Of a stretch of DNA of 64,000 nucleotides, positions 1-9,263 are shown piece by piece (positions within the stretch are counted from its first letter, which is position 1; every line of letters begins with the position of its first letter). The stretch is from Caenimonas soli (GTDB lineage: Bacteria > Pseudomonadota > Gammaproteobacteria > Burkholderiales > Burkholderiaceae_C): positions 1-64,000 of the forward strand of contig NZ_JABJVV010000009.1 of the NCBI RefSeq assembly GCF_013155545.1. Direction: 5' to 3'. The position numbers and the translations under genes are program-made. The notes beneath the pieces were generated by a model. It saw only the letters and a list, made by a program, of their open reading frames with translations, was not told where the DNA came from and did not search any database.

Positions 1-772
<772 letters not shown>

Positions 773-828
773 CCAGGCTCTCCTCGAAATGAAAACGGCG
801 CTTTGCTCAAGCTCTTCTCCTTTATCGG

Positions 829-873
829 TTGACTTTCCATCATTGCGGCGGTAGTCTATCATAACACCGTTAA
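829..873 (+). promoter_or_regulatory. Promoter with TetR-type operator (site A) for the 886 operon
   Basis: A -35 TTGACT (829-834), a 17 bp spacer and a -10 TAGTCT (852-857) put the start of transcription near 864. The inverted repeat ATAACACCGTTAA (861-873) covers that point. It matches three other sites in the window, at 2811, 7152 and 12338, all of the form TTAAC-N3-GTTAA. The TetR protein at 6359-7072 is the likely ligand. The promoter hexamers are inferred by eye; the repeat is seen directly. Confidence 0.6.
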
Positions 874-885
874 GTTGATGTTCCC

Positions 886-2814
886 ATGCCTATCTCTACA
901 GCCACCCCGCCGGAAATCCCACCATCCAACGGACGTGGAGGATCGAGGCTGAGACAAAGCGAGGTTCGGCGCATCAAGGCCCGGGACGGTTCCTGGCTCT
1001 TGCGCTGGCCGGAGCACGACGGCATGCTCGAGCCAGGAGAAGCGGCTGCCGACGCCCCGGTCACGCGCCAAGTTGCGAACGTGGTCGACTGGTTGCCAGT
1101 CTGGGCCGCGACCCATCCAGATCGGATTTTCCTGGCTGAGCGCGAGCGCGGCGGGGAATGGAAGACGGTGACATACAGCCAGGCGTGGCGGAACGTCCAA
1201 CAGATTGGCACGGCACTGCTGGGATACAAAGGCCCGGAAACCCGGCCCGTCGTCGCGATTCTCACCGGCAATTCCGTCCGCCAGGCCCTGCTCACCTTTG
1301 CCGCGATGTATGTCGGGATGGCTATCGCCCCGGTCTCGCCCGCCTATGGAGTGAGCAAGGAGTTCGGGCGCCTGAAGACGGTGCTCGACGCACTGCGCCC
1401 GCAGATGTTCTATTGCGAAGACGCCGGCCCCTACACCTTGGCGCTCCAGGCCCTGCGGATACCGTTGGCCTCGTGCTATAGCGCCAGTGATATCGACCGC
1501 TGGTGCAACGAAGATGCGCCCCTGAATCCGGCGGCGCTGGCGGCCGCGCACCAGGAGGCGCGCGGCGACCGGTTGGCCAAGGTGATGTTCACCTCCGGAT
1601 CGACCGGCCTGCCCAAGGGCGTGCCCATGACCCACGCCATGCTGGCAAGCGCCCAGGCCACTTCGGCATCTAACCTGGTGGACATCCCGCGAGAGCCTCA
1701 GACCTACCTGGAATGGCTGCCTTGGCATCACGTCATGGGCGGCAACATCAACCTGCACCGCCTGCTGCGCTTCGGCGGCAGCGCTTGGCTGGACGCCGGA
1801 AAACCCGTGCCGGGCCGCTTCGATCAAACACTCAAGAATCTGCGGGAGATCGCGCCCACGTTCTATTTCAATGTCCCGCTGGGGTATTCGATGCTGCTGC
1901 CCGCGCTCGAGCAGGACGCGGAGCTGGCCGCAAAGTTCTTCAGCCGCCTCGAGTATCTTTCGTACGGCGGCGCGCAAATCGGCGCAGATGTCGCCGAGCG
2001 GCTGGACAGGCTTGCGCTTCGCTACACCGGTAACCGTATCCCTATCACCTCTGGATATGGCGCCACCGAAACAAGCGGACCCGGCCTCAGCACCGGGCCC
2101 GGCATGCCCAGTGCCGGCGCCTTGGGCTTGCCCGCCCCCGGCGTGGCCGCCAAGCTGGTACCTGCTGAAGATCGTTACGAACTACGGCTGGCAGGTGAGA
2201 GCGTGCGCGGCGTCTACCTCGATGCGGGCGCTTCGTGCGCCTCGGCGGTCGACGAAGAGGGGTTCTATTGCACAGGCGACGCAGTTAGCTGGGTCGACGA
2301 AACCGATCCGTTGAAGGGGCTGGCATTCGCCGGCCGGATCTCGGAAGACTTCAAGCTGACATCCGGAACCTGGGTGAACGTCGGAGCCCTGAGGCTGCGC
2401 CTGATCGCTGCGCTCGCTCCGCTGGTGAGCGACGCCGCTATCGCAGGACATGGCCGCGACTGCGTGGCTGCATTGCTCTTCATGAATGAGTCGGCCTGCA
2501 GAGCCGCCTTCCCCGACGCCGCGGCCTTACCGCGCGAAGCATTGACAAAACACCTGCCGCTGGTCGCACGGATCGGCCACCTGCTGACCCAGCTGAACAG
2601 CGGTGCGAAGGGGTCGAGCCATTGCGTTCAACGCGCCTCTTTCCTGGCGGATTCCCCCAGTCCAGAGCACTTCGAGATCACTGACAAGGGCTACCTGAAC
2701 CAGCGGCGCGTGCTGGAACGGCGGGCATCGGCGGTCGAGCTGCTGTACGCCGAACCGGCCGGGCGCGACATTGCGGCAAGTGCCCGAGATATCGTCTTGA
2801 CGTCTCCATCTTAA
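886..2814 (+). CDS. Feruloyl-CoA synthase-like acyl-CoA ligase
   Basis: ATP-dependent acid:CoA ligase of the ANL superfamily, 642 residues. It adenylates a carboxylic acid and transfers it to CoA in the cytoplasm. The P-loop VMFTSGSTGLPKGV lies near residue 232, and the adenylate motif YGATETSG follows further on. PTFYFNVPLGYSML and KLTSGTWVNVGALR are typical of the feruloyl-CoA synthase branch rather than of ordinary fatty-acid ligases. First gene of a run with maoC, NmrA, SDR and MFS genes spaced 0-20 bp. The ATG at 886 has no clear Shine-Dalgarno sequence. A second member of the same branch lies at 10483-12303. The substrate is unknown; no vanillin-forming hydratase or vanillin dehydrogenase gene is nearby, so ferulate itself is not assured. 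Confidence 0.88.
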   Translation: MPISTATPPEIPPSNGRGGSRLRQSEVRRIKARDGSWLLRWPEHDGMLEPGEAAADAPVTRQVANVVDWLPVWAATHPDRIFLAERERGGEWKTVTYSQAWRNVQQIGTALLGYKGPETRPVVAILTGNSVRQALLTFAAMYVGMAIAPVSPAYGVSKEFGRLKTVLDALRPQMFYCEDAGPYTLALQALRIPLASCYSASDIDRWCNEDAPLNPAALAAAHQEARGDRLAKVMFTSGSTGLPKGVPMTHAMLASAQATSASNLVDIPREPQTYLEWLPWHHVMGGNINLHRLLRFGGSAWLDAGKPVPGRFDQTLKNLREIAPTFYFNVPLGYSMLLPALEQDAELAAKFFSRLEYLSYGGAQIGADVAERLDRLALRYTGNRIPITSGYGATETSGPGLSTGPGMPSAGALGLPAPGVAAKLVPAEDRYELRLAGESVRGVYLDAGASCASAVDEEGFYCTGDAVSWVDETDPLKGLAFAGRISEDFKLTSGTWVNVGALRLRLIAALAPLVSDAAIAGHGRDCVAALLFMNESACRAAFPDAAALPREALTKHLPLVARIGHLLTQLNSGAKGSSHCVQRASFLADSPSPEHFEITDKGYLNQRRVLERRASAVELLYAEPAGRDIAASARDIVLTSPS

Positions 2815-2833
2815 CAGCGTATAGTTTCTCAAA
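2797..2833 (+). promoter_or_regulatory. Internal promoter with TetR-type operator (site D) before the MaoC gene
   Basis: -35 TTGACG (2797-2802), a 17 bp spacer and -10 TATAGT (2820-2825) form a strong-looking promoter that begins inside the ligase gene. The operator-like TTAACAGCGTATA (2811-2823) overlaps the ligase stop codon and the -10. Transcription would start about 7 nt after the -10, at or next to the ATG at 2833, so the message would be nearly leaderless. The left half-site is perfect and the right half is degenerate. Confidence 0.5.
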
Positions 2834-3300
2834 TGAATGCAACGGCAAACACCGCGAACCGCTATCTGGCAGACCTGCAGGTCGGTGAACGATGGGTCAA
2901 TTCGCCCATCGCCATTTCCGAGCAGGACATCATTGAATTCGGGCAGGCGTACGACCCGCAACCCATGCACACCGACAAGGCGCTGGCAGCAGACGGACCC
3001 TTCGGTGGCCTGATTGCCAGTGGGTGGCACATCGCCGCACTGGCGATGAGATTGAGCGTCCAGTCGCGCAGCTTTGGCGGCACACCCATCGTCGGCGCGG
3101 GCGTCGACGAGTTGCGTTGGCTTCATCCGGTCCGCCCCGGGGACGTGCTGACACTCGAGCGGACCATCACCGAAATTATTCCGCCACCCAAGCCGAAGGG
3201 ACGCGGCACGGTCAAGACGTTGATGACTATGCGCAACCAGGACGGCAAGACGGTGTTGCAGATGACGGCGCTGGGCAAGATCCCGGTGCGCCCCGACTGA
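2833..3300 (+). CDS. MaoC-like (R)-specific enoyl-CoA hydratase
   Basis: Single hot-dog domain of 155 residues, which adds water to a 2-enoyl-CoA. The sequence FGQAYDPQPMHTDKALA near residues 36-52 carries the Asp/His hydratase signature (D-x4-H) of the MaoC family. FGGLIASGWHIAALAMRL follows as the usual substrate-channel helix. It lies 18 bp after the ligase and 11 bp before the NmrA gene, so it probably acts on the ligase product or a later intermediate. There is no Shine-Dalgarno sequence before the ATG, consistent with the near-leaderless promoter predicted just upstream. Substrate not deducible. Confidence 0.87.
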   Translation: MNATANTANRYLADLQVGERWVNSPIAISEQDIIEFGQAYDPQPMHTDKALAADGPFGGLIASGWHIAALAMRLSVQSRSFGGTPIVGAGVDELRWLHPVRPGDVLTLERTITEIIPPPKPKGRGTVKTLMTMRNQDGKTVLQMTALGKIPVRPD

Positions 3301-3311
3301 AGGGACCCGCC

Positions 3312-4226
3312 ATGCACAGTCATCCCATCCTCGTCACCGGCGCTGCCGGCAGGGTAGGCTCGATCGGACCGGCCGTCACCGAAATGCTGCTGCGCCGCGG
3401 GCTCAAGGTCCGCGCCATGGTGCGCAAGGAAGACGAACGGTCGCAGCGCCTCAAGGACCTCGGCGCGCAAATCGTGGTCGGCGACCTGCTCGACCTTCAT
3501 GCCATGCACCAGGCGATCGAAGGCTGCCGGCGCATCTACTTCGCCATGTCGGTGGGGCCGACCTACCTGGAAGCCACCGCGAACGCGGCGGCTGTCGCCC
3601 GCCATCACGAGGTGGAGGCGTTCGTCAACATGTCGCAGATGACCGTCTCGCAGATGAGTATCACCAGCACCACGCCCAGCCCCCAGCACAAGCACCACTG
3701 GCTCGCCGAGCAGATGCTCGCCTGGAGTGGGCTTCCGGTTGTCAATCTGCGCCCTACTGCTTTCATGGACGTTTTCTTCCTGCGTTTCGCCGTTCCCGGC
3801 GTGCGCAACGAGGACAAGCTGATGCTGCCCTTCGGTCCCGGCAAGACCTCCCCCATCGCGGCTTGGGACGTCGCCCGTGTAGTGACCGAGATACTGGCCG
3901 AACCGGCGCCGCATATAGGCAGGGCCTACGACCTGACCGGCCCCCGCTCCGAGGCCCTGGACGAAGTGGCAGCGCAGTACTCCCGCGCGCTGGGCAGGGA
4001 GATCAAGTATGTGGACGTGCCGCCGGAACCCTGGGAGCAGAAGCTTGCCGCCGGTGCTTCGTCGCCACACCTGGCGGCGCACCTGATCGCGATGGCCGGC
4101 CTGCATCGCCAGAACCGATACGACCGGTACACCGACCTGGTCGAGCGCCTGACCGGCTCACCGCCCATGTCCGTCGAAGAATTCGTCAGCCGCCACGCGT
4201 CTGATTTTTGTGTTGCCACCCCCTAG
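3312..4226 (+). CDS. NmrA-type NAD(P)-binding atypical SDR, copy 1
   Basis: 304-residue Rossmann-fold protein of the NmrA/atypical SDR group. It opens with ILVTGAAGRVGSIG (GxxGxxG), then RAMVRKEDER, the Arg-rich loop usual for NADP binding. The C-terminal half carries the long substrate-binding region. These proteins are reductases or redox sensors; the reaction cannot be named from sequence. The start at 3312 is preceded by an AGGGAC ribosome site; a longer reading frame begins upstream inside the MaoC gene but is less likely. A close paralogue lies at 14591-15526, and both keep the stretch VNMSQMTV followed by STTPSPQHK. Confidence 0.85.
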   Translation: MHSHPILVTGAAGRVGSIGPAVTEMLLRRGLKVRAMVRKEDERSQRLKDLGAQIVVGDLLDLHAMHQAIEGCRRIYFAMSVGPTYLEATANAAAVARHHEVEAFVNMSQMTVSQMSITSTTPSPQHKHHWLAEQMLAWSGLPVVNLRPTAFMDVFFLRFAVPGVRNEDKLMLPFGPGKTSPIAAWDVARVVTEILAEPAPHIGRAYDLTGPRSEALDEVAAQYSRALGREIKYVDVPPEPWEQKLAAGASSPHLAAHLIAMAGLHRQNRYDRYTDLVERLTGSPPMSVEEFVSRHASDFCVATP

Positions 4227-4245
4227 CCGATTACGGAGTCTGAAA

Positions 4246-5151
4246 ATGTTGAAAGATGGATTGCTCAAGGGAAAGCGAATTCTCGTAACCGGGGGCGGAT
4301 CTGGCCTCGGCCGCGAAATGGCTCTGAAATACGCCGAGCTCGGCGCCGATCTCTACATCTGCGGGCGCCGGAAGGACGTCGTCGAGGCTACCGCTCGCGA
4401 AATTTCCGAGAAGCACGGCGTTCGCGTCCGGGCGGATGTGCTCGATATCCGCAACGCCGATCACGTGGACAGCTACATCCAGTCGATCTGGGACGACGGC
4501 GGCCCGCTGGACGGGCTCATGAACAATGCCGCGGGAAACTTCATCAGCCGCACCGAAGACCTGTCGCACAGGGGCTTCGACGCGATCGCCAATACGGTCA
4601 TGCACGGCACGTTCTACGTGACCCACAGCGTCGGCCGCCGCTGGGTCGCCGAAGCCCAGCGCATCCGCAAGGAAGGCGGGCAGCCGCCCACGCGCAGCGT
4701 GGTTTCCATCCTGGTCACCTGGGTGTTCAATGGCGGGCCCTTCGTCGTGCCTTCCGCGATGGCCAAGTCCGCGATCGCCAACATGACTAAGTCCCTCGCT
4801 GTCGAATGGGGTCGCTGGGGAATCCGCCTGAACGCCATCGCGCCGGGCGAGTTTCCCACCGAAGGCATGAACGCACGCCTGTCGCCCGGACAAAAGACCA
4901 CCGGGCGAGAGGAAGCCAATCCGATGCAGCGCGTCGGCCGCATGCCGGAATTGCAGAACCTCTCTGCCTTCCTGATCGCCGAGGGTGCGGACTGGCTGAC
5001 GGGCCAGATTCTCACGATCGACGGCGGGAATTCGCTGGCCACCGGCGGCAACTTCTACAACTACCGTTCGTACGGCGACGAGGACTGGACGCGTGTGCGC
5101 GACTCGATTCGCGCCCAGGACGCCAAAGACAAGGCGCAGCGCGCCTCATGA
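4246..5151 (+). CDS. SDR oxidoreductase, 2,4-dienoyl-CoA reductase-like
   Basis: 301 residues, classical SDR fold. The cofactor motif ILVTGGGSGLGREMALKY (TGxxxGxG) is followed by the NNAAGNF motif. The usual YxxxK active site is replaced by SAMAK near residues 178-182. A Ser-x3-Lys with upstream Asn/Tyr is the arrangement known from mitochondrial and peroxisomal 2,4-dienoyl-CoA reductases, so the protein is best placed in that branch, reducing a conjugated dienoyl-CoA with NADPH. The ATG at 4246 follows TTACGGAG. Its stop overlaps the start of the MFS gene (ATGA), a sign of translational coupling. Confidence 0.86.
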   Translation: MLKDGLLKGKRILVTGGGSGLGREMALKYAELGADLYICGRRKDVVEATAREISEKHGVRVRADVLDIRNADHVDSYIQSIWDDGGPLDGLMNNAAGNFISRTEDLSHRGFDAIANTVMHGTFYVTHSVGRRWVAEAQRIRKEGGQPPTRSVVSILVTWVFNGGPFVVPSAMAKSAIANMTKSLAVEWGRWGIRLNAIAPGEFPTEGMNARLSPGQKTTGREEANPMQRVGRMPELQNLSAFLIAEGADWLTGQILTIDGGNSLATGGNFYNYRSYGDEDWTRVRDSIRAQDAKDKAQRAS

Positions 5152-6371
5152 CTGGCACAGCGCCGCGGCGCAGCACCACGCCGCGGCGCAGCACCACGCC
5201 GCGGCAGTTGCACCTGCTGCTCTCGGCGACGAACTTTGCACAAGGCCTGGGCGCCTTCAGCGTGATCGGCATCGTCGCGACCGTCTCGCAAGGGATGTCA
5301 GTCCCCCTGCACGAGGCTGGCCTGCTGGTATCGCTCTATGCGATCGTTTACGCAATCTCCTCGCCCTTGCTGGTGTCCGGGCTGGGGGCGCTGGATCGCA
5401 GGCATGTGCTGATCGCGGGCCTCAGCCTCCTGACCGCGGGCGCGGGCCTCGCTGCTATCGCACCGAGCTTTTCCATCCTGCTGCTCGCGCGAGCCCTGAT
5501 GGCTGTCGGTGGCGGGCTCATCACGCCGGTGGCTGCGGCGATTGGCGTCGCCACCTCGGCGCCCGCGGAGCGCGGACGGGTCCTGGCGACGGTGTTCGCC
5601 GGCCTGGCGTTGGCGCAGGCGCTTGGCGTTCCCGCCGGCGCATGGCTGGGCGGCATCCTGTCGTGGCGGGCCACATTCGGGTTTGTGTTTCTTATCTCCG
5701 CGATCACACTGCTGGGCGCACTCGTTCTGGTGCCCTCCAACATCCGCGTCGAGACGGCGAGCCTGTCCGTGCTCGGCAGGGTGCTTCGCCAGCCGCGGTC
5801 GATGCTCGCGGTGAGCTTCATCGTGCTGTTCATCGGTTGCAACTTCACCCTGCTCACCTACCTGGCGCCGTTTCTCGCCGGTCGCTTCCATCTGAGCAGC
5901 AGTGAGGTCGCCGGCGTGCTGATGATCTATGGCGCCGCCGCCGTGGTGGGCAATGCCACCGGCGGCGCCTTGACGGACCGGCTCGGTGCGGCGCGGACAC
6001 TGGTCTTGCTGTGCGCGGTGATGATCTGCGTGCTGCCGGTCCTGACGCTCACCGACCTGCCCCTCCTCGCAACGCTGCCGCTGCTGATCCTGTGGAGCCT
6101 GTTCGGCTGGTCGGTGCATGTCCCGCAGCAAGCCCGTTTGGCGCAACTCGACCCGCAGCGCGCCTCCGTCCTGCTGTCGCTGCACTCGGCGGGTATCTAC
6201 GTGGGATCGTCACTGGGCGCCAGCCTGGCAGGACAGGTACTCAAAATTTCGGACCCTCACTGGCTGGGCCCCGCCGGCGCCGCGCTCGCCGTGCTGAGCC
6301 TGGCTTCGCTGGGCTTCGTGGCCTGGATGCAGCGCGCGCCAGGCGCGAATCTCGGCGCTCAGCGCTCCTGA
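5148..6371 (+). CDS. MFS transporter
   Basis: 407 residues with about 12 hydrophobic segments, an inner-membrane secondary transporter of the major facilitator superfamily (DHA1-like drug/arabinose efflux group). The loop after helix 2 reads LGALDRRHVLIAGL, a relaxed form of the GxLxDRxGR motif, and TDRLGAARTLVL repeats it in the second half. The start ATG overlaps the preceding stop by 4 bp. The first 17 residues are polar and contain a repeated RRSTTP hexapeptide encoded by an 18 bp tandem repeat. As the last gene of the operon it may import the pathway substrate or export an intermediate. It ends 13 bp inside the convergent TetR gene. Confidence 0.88.
   Translation: MTGTAPRRSTTPRRSTTPRQLHLLLSATNFAQGLGAFSVIGIVATVSQGMSVPLHEAGLLVSLYAIVYAISSPLLVSGLGALDRRHVLIAGLSLLTAGAGLAAIAPSFSILLLARALMAVGGGLITPVAAAIGVATSAPAERGRVLATVFAGLALAQALGVPAGAWLGGILSWRATFGFVFLISAITLLGALVLVPSNIRVETASLSVLGRVLRQPRSMLAVSFIVLFIGCNFTLLTYLAPFLAGRFHLSSSEVAGVLMIYGAAAVVGNATGGALTDRLGAARTLVLLCAVMICVLPVLTLTDLPLLATLPLLILWSLFGWSVHVPQQARLAQLDPQRASVLLSLHSAGIYVGSSLGASLAGQVLKISDPHWLGPAGAALAVLSLASLGFVAWMQRAPGANLGAQRS
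5163..5205 (+). repeat. 18 bp perfect tandem repeat in the MFS N-terminus
   Basis: Two exact copies of CCGCGGCGCAGCACCACG (5163-5198) followed by a partial third copy. The unit is a multiple of three, so copy-number change would lengthen or shorten the cytoplasmic N-terminus by six residues (RRSTTP-type) without shifting frame. Confidence 0.9.
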
Positions 6372-7072
6372 CGCAGGGAACGCAGGCCGGAAAACACGAC
6401 GTCGAGCGTGCGGTTGATCAGCTGGTCGCGGTTGGTCTTGGCGGCCCCCAGCGGGTTGATGCGATGCTCGATGAGCAGCGTGGCTACGCCGTGCATGCTC
6501 ATCCAGGCGATTCGCGCGGCCTCGTCGGGACTCAAGCCGCCGCCAGCGCCGCCGATCTCGGCGAAGTATTCGGCCGCCGCCCGCGACAGGATCTGATACG
6601 AGTGGCTTGCCGCTTCGTTCAGCTCCGCATGCAATTCGGGAGTCTTGAACTGTGGGGCGAACATCAGGTGAAAAAGCGCCGGGTACATCGTCGCGAAGAT
6701 CACATACGAGGACAGCAGCATCCGGAACCGCTGCTCCGCGTTCATCTGGGGCTTGAGGCGGGAGAACCGGAATTCCGTCAGGTCGCGAAAGCCGCTGGCG
6801 GCGATCGCCGCGAGCAAGCCTTCCTTGTTGCCGAAATGGTGCTTGGGCGCCACTTGCGACACGCCGACCTCGGCCGCGATCTGCCGCAGGCTCAGATCCG
6901 CGAGGCTCACCTTCTCGAGCATCGCCTTTCCGCAACGCACGAGCTCCTCCCGCAGGTTGCCGTGGTGGTAGCGAGGCGGCTCAGCCTGCGCCGCTGGCCG
7001 GGCCGCATGGACGCGCTTGGGCCGCTTCACCACCTTGGCCGCAGCTGCTGACTCAGTCGATAAACGGGGCAT
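6359..7072 (-). CDS. TetR/AcrR family transcriptional regulator
   Basis: 237 residues. The basic, Ala-rich N-terminus is followed by a TetR helix-turn-helix at about residues 55-85, with LSLRQIAAEVGVSQVAPKHH then FGNKEGLLAAI. The C-terminal ligand domain has the WHG-type pattern seen in many acyl-CoA-responsive regulators. It is divergent from the hydratase/dehydrogenase gene at 7174. A plausible own promoter lies at 7107-7135 on the minus strand (TTGGGA, 17 bp, TTAAAA), just beyond operator site B. The repeated TTAAC-N3-GTTAA element at four promoters of this locus suggests it represses all of them until an acyl-CoA inducer binds. The inducer is not known. Confidence 0.9.
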   Translation of the reverse strand: MPRLSTESAAAAKVVKRPKRVHAARPAAQAEPPRYHHGNLREELVRCGKAMLEKVSLADLSLRQIAAEVGVSQVAPKHHFGNKEGLLAAIAASGFRDLTEFRFSRLKPQMNAEQRFRMLLSSYVIFATMYPALFHLMFAPQFKTPELHAELNEAASHSYQILSRAAAEYFAEIGGAGGGLSPDEAARIAWMSMHGVATLLIEHRINPLGAAKTNRDQLINRTLDVVFSGLRSLRQER

Positions 7073-7139
7073 GCAGGGTCTTTCTGTCGCTTTGCTTGTT
7101 GAGCAATTTTAACCAGTGGTGGGTCTTTTTCCCAACTAT

Positions 7140-7167
7140 TTGCAGTTTGTATTAACGGTGTTAATAT
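7140..7167 (+). promoter_or_regulatory. Promoter with TetR-type operator (site B) in the divergent 7073-7173 region
   Basis: The best copy of the repeat, TTAACGGTGTTAA (7152-7164), is a perfect 5-3-5 inverted repeat. It fills the spacer of a promoter with -35 TTGCAG (7140-7145), 16 bp and -10 TAATAT (7162-7167). Predicted transcription starts close to 7174, the A of the ATG of the next gene, and no ribosome site precedes that ATG. The position between regulator and target fits autoregulation. Confidence 0.68.
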
Positions 7168-7173
7168 TGCTTC

Positions 7174-9243
7174 ATGACCACACCCGTACATTACCAAGTG
7201 ACCGATGGTGTCGCTGTCCTGACCATCGACAACGGACCCGTGAACAGCATCTCCGCGGCGGTCCGCGCCGGCATTGCCGCAGGCATCGAACGCGCGGTCG
7301 CCGACCCCGGCGTGTCGGCGGTGGTGCTGACAGGAGCGCGCGATGTCTTCTGTGGCGGCGCTGAAGTCCGCGAGTTCAACACCCCGCTGCAACGACAGTC
7401 ACCGACACTGCCGGAGCTCAACCAGCTTCAAGACAAATGTCCCAAGCCGATGGTCGCGGCGATCGCCGGCTTTGCCTTTGGCGGGGGGCTGGAACTTGCA
7501 ATGGCCTGTCACTGGCGGATCGGGCTGCGGGGTGCGACGCTGGGATTGCCGGAGGTCAAACTCGGCCTGATGCCGGGGTCCGGCGGGACGCAGCGTTTGC
7601 CGCGCCTGGTGCCGATGGAGGTCGCGGTCGAGATGATGACCACCGGCAAGCCCATGGACGCGGATGCGGCGTGGACCCACGGGCTCGTCAGTGAGCTCGT
7701 CGACGACGACCTTTTCGGGCGGGCCATTGCGCTGGCGAAGAGCATGGTGGAGGCGCCGAATGGATTGCGCAAGGTCAGCGCGCTGCCGGTTCGCTCAGCC
7801 CCCGGGACGACAGAGTTGCTCGAGGTCACGAAGCGAAAGTTCAGCGGGCCGCGGGGGTCGCGCGGCGCACTCGACGTAGTGGCTTGCTGCGAGGCCGCGA
7901 TGCGGCTGCCGTTCGACCAGGGCTTGGCATTCGAACGGGAGCGATTCCTGCAACTGCTCGCCGGCCCCGAGTTCAAGGCATTGAGCCACGCATTTTTTGC
8001 GGAACGGGAAAGCCGCAAGGTACCGGGCCTGACCACGGCCGGCAGGCCCTTGAACGAAAGTGCCGTGATCGGCGCCGGCACCATGGGAAGCGGCATCGCC
8101 ATGTGCCTCGCCAACGCCGGCCTGCCCGTCACCCTGATCGACACCGACGCCGGTTCACTCGAACGCGGCATGGGCGCCGTTCGCAAGTACTACGACGCCG
8201 AGTTCACCAAAGGGCGGCTGACGCAGGCCGAGCTGGAGGCCCGGCTGGCGCTCGTGAAGCCCACCACCGACATCGCGGCCGTGGCGACGGCGGACCTCAT
8301 CATCGAGGCGGCGTTCGAACGCATGGACGTGAAGCAGGACATCTTCCGCAAGCTCGACGCCCTGGCCAAGCCGGGCACCCTGCTGGCCACGAACACCTCC
8401 ACGCTGGACGTCGACCGCATCGCCGAAGTCACGTCCAGGCCGCAAGATGTCATCGGCCTGCACTTTTTCTCACCGGCACAGGTGATGCGCCTGCTCGAAG
8501 TCGTGCGCTGCAAACGCACGGCCGACGACGTGCTGAGCACGTCGATGCAATTGGGGCGACGCCTGGGCAAGGTCGCCGTGGTCTCCGGCGTGTGCGACGG
8601 CTTCATCGGCAACCGCATGCTGCAGAAATACCTGCAGCAGGCCCTGTTCCTGCTCGACGAAGGCTGCACGCCGCAACAGGTGGACGAAGCCATGGAAGCC
8701 TGGGGAATGGCGATGGGACCATTCGCCGTGGGCGACCTGGCCGGGCTGGACATCGGCTGGTCCGTCCGCAAGCGGCGGCGGGAGGAAGGATCGACGATGG
8801 TCTACTCCGCGATTGCGGACAAGATCTGCGAGGCCGGGCGCCTGGGCCAGAAGACGGGCAAGGGCTGGTACCGCTATGAGGCGGGAAGCCGCAAGCGGCT
8901 GCACGATCCCGAAGTGGATCGGCTTCTGGCGGAGCACCGTGCTGCCATCGGCGTCCCACAAAGGGCTATCTCGTCCGCCGAAATCGTCGAACGCCTGACT
9001 TTTGCGCTGGCCAACGAGGGCGCGGCGATTCTGGAGGCGGGCATCGCACTGCGCGCCTCGGACATCGACATCGTCTGGATCACGGGCTACGGCTTCCCCG
9101 CCTCCAAAGGCGGGCCGCAGTTCAATGCCGATGCCGTCGGGCTGCCGCGGGTGGTGGAGCGCATGGAGGGTTTCGGTCGCGGCTACCAGGGCGGACAATG
9201 GTCCATCTCCCCCTACCTGCGCCGGTTGGCGGCGCAGCCATAA
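7174..9243 (+). CDS. Bifunctional enoyl-CoA hydratase / 3-hydroxyacyl-CoA dehydrogenase
   Basis: 689-residue fused beta-oxidation enzyme of the FadJ/peroxisomal multifunctional type. The N-terminal crotonase domain spans residues 1-190, with oxyanion-hole region GFAFGGGLELAMACHWRI and catalytic-Glu region LPEVKLGLMPGSGGTQRLPR. The NAD-binding domain starts near residue 295 (VIGAGTMGSGIAMCLANAG). The catalytic His lies in HFFSPAQVMRLLEVVR, and the duplicated C-terminal 3HCDH domains follow. It hydrates an enoyl-CoA and oxidises the 3-hydroxy product to a 3-ketoacyl-CoA in the cytoplasm. No thiolase gene is adjacent. The CoA-transferase gene follows after 20 bp. The transcript may be leaderless. 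Confidence 0.93.
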   Translation: MTTPVHYQVTDGVAVLTIDNGPVNSISAAVRAGIAAGIERAVADPGVSAVVLTGARDVFCGGAEVREFNTPLQRQSPTLPELNQLQDKCPKPMVAAIAGFAFGGGLELAMACHWRIGLRGATLGLPEVKLGLMPGSGGTQRLPRLVPMEVAVEMMTTGKPMDADAAWTHGLVSELVDDDLFGRAIALAKSMVEAPNGLRKVSALPVRSAPGTTELLEVTKRKFSGPRGSRGALDVVACCEAAMRLPFDQGLAFERERFLQLLAGPEFKALSHAFFAERESRKVPGLTTAGRPLNESAVIGAGTMGSGIAMCLANAGLPVTLIDTDAGSLERGMGAVRKYYDAEFTKGRLTQAELEARLALVKPTTDIAAVATADLIIEAAFERMDVKQDIFRKLDALAKPGTLLATNTSTLDVDRIAEVTSRPQDVIGLHFFSPAQVMRLLEVVRCKRTADDVLSTSMQLGRRLGKVAVVSGVCDGFIGNRMLQKYLQQALFLLDEGCTPQQVDEAMEAWGMAMGPFAVGDLAGLDIGWSVRKRRREEGSTMVYSAIADKICEAGRLGQKTGKGWYRYEAGSRKRLHDPEVDRLLAEHRAAIGVPQRAISSAEIVERLTFALANEGAAILEAGIALRASDIDIVWITGYGFPASKGGPQFNADAVGLPRVVERMEGFGRGYQGGQWSISPYLRRLAAQP

Positions 9244-9263
9244 CGCCTGGAAGTGCCGCTGCT

